From the NCBI GenBank assembly GCA_934692485.1, contig CAKUTX010000001.1, forward strand, positions 124,001 to 188,000: a DNA stretch of 64,000 nt. The letters run 5' to 3'. Under the pieces are notes generated by a model, which saw nothing but the letters and a program-made list of their open reading frames with translations, was not told the origin of the DNA and searched no databases. Positions 63,881 through 64,000 of this stretch are shown one piece after another (the first letter of the stretch is position 1; each line of letters opens with the position of its first letter). Made by a program: the position numbers and the translations under genes. Source of the DNA: an uncultured Candidatus Melainabacteria bacterium. GTDB lineage: Bacteria > Cyanobacteriota > Vampirovibrionia > Gastranaerophilales > Gastranaerophilaceae.

Positions 63881-64000
63881 CTATCTAGCTTTTTCAACTA
63901 CTTCAGCTAAAGCCCAACGTTTATCTTTTGATACCGGTCTAGCTTCTACAATTCTTACAATGTCGCCTTCGTTGCATACATTTTCAGGATCGTGTGCTTT
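63881..64000 (-). CDS. rpsQ: 30S ribosomal protein S17, C-terminal fragment
   Basis: The gene is cut by the right edge; 39 residues plus stop are visible. They read [20 protein letters not shown] then [19 protein letters not shown], the typical end of S17 (H-D-x2-N-x-C-x2-G-D-x-V, then P-x-S-K-x-K-x-W). It precedes rplN by about 125 bases, again a longer gap than usual. Confidence 0.95.
   Translation of the reverse strand, partial: KAHDPENVCNEGDIVRIVEARPVSKDKRWALAEVVEKAR

Overview
The window is AT-rich, densely coded bacterial chromosome. The best fit is an uncultured gut-type member of Gastranaerophilales (Vampirovibrionia, formerly Melainabacteria). That placement is an inference. It rests on prepilins with the core FTLAEVLITLGIIGVVAA, MGxxxSQxR coiled-coil proteins, proteins with an early F-x-G motif, a DNPR-type (meso-DAP) MurE and flagellar rod genes. 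I see no phage, IS element, CRISPR array or complete mobile element.

Layout. 0-6 kb: the end of a PilC/GspF gene, a CNNM transporter, a phosphoesterase, an RqcP-like S4 protein and four flagellar rod genes (two FlgF/FlgG-type, flgB, flgC), interrupted by a 64-bp tandem repeat. 5.6-6.9 kb: a small accessory patch with a promoter-terminator pair (possible sRNA), a HEPN/Abi-like gene, a 185-bp tandem duplication and tRNA-Leu(CAG). 7-20 kb: mutS, then a long leftward operon: ClpX-type zinc finger protein, unknown protein, ruvX, DUF1292, Clp_N-only protein, tilS, hpt, histidine kinase, MATE, ndk, tgt and a 57-aa protein. 20-28 kb: TPR lipoprotein-lgt-rsgA-ispA, prepilin P1, a DUF475 protein, a glycosyltransferase and ahcY. 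28-36.8 kb: a giant GH13-like protein and a lineage-specific cluster of coiled-coil proteins. 36.9-57 kb: housekeeping genes (purH, dCMP deaminase, ilvD, nagA, murE, a class B PBP, an amidase, pepA, rny-ymdB-PHP, apt, a GT2 synthase, HU) with several lineage-specific small proteins. 57.8-64 kb: a broken-up spc ribosomal protein cluster (rpsQ, rplN, rplX, rplE, rpsN, rpsH, rplF, rplR) interrupted by an unknown gene and prepilin P2.

The main finds are these. (1) A dispersed, locally tandem 64-65-bp repeat directly abuts the TAG stop codon of four genes (a flagellar rod gene, rplR, rpsH, rplE). (2) Prepilin P2 is split by a run of ten G in its leader; eleven or eight G would restore a normal prepilin, which suggests phase variation. 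(3) The last 45 codons of P2 are strikingly GC3-rich and NNC-rich, and both prepilin genes are followed at once by a GC-rich hairpin. This could be a recombining cassette or a retroelement-diversified 3' end. (4) Two genes in one operon carry Clp regulatory domains without the ATPase: six Clp_N repeats in one, a ClpX zinc finger in the other. (5) A GH13-like protein has a very large insertion between conserved regions I and II.

Start codons were moved from the longest open frame where a ribosome binding site or promoter argued for it; this is stated in each entry.
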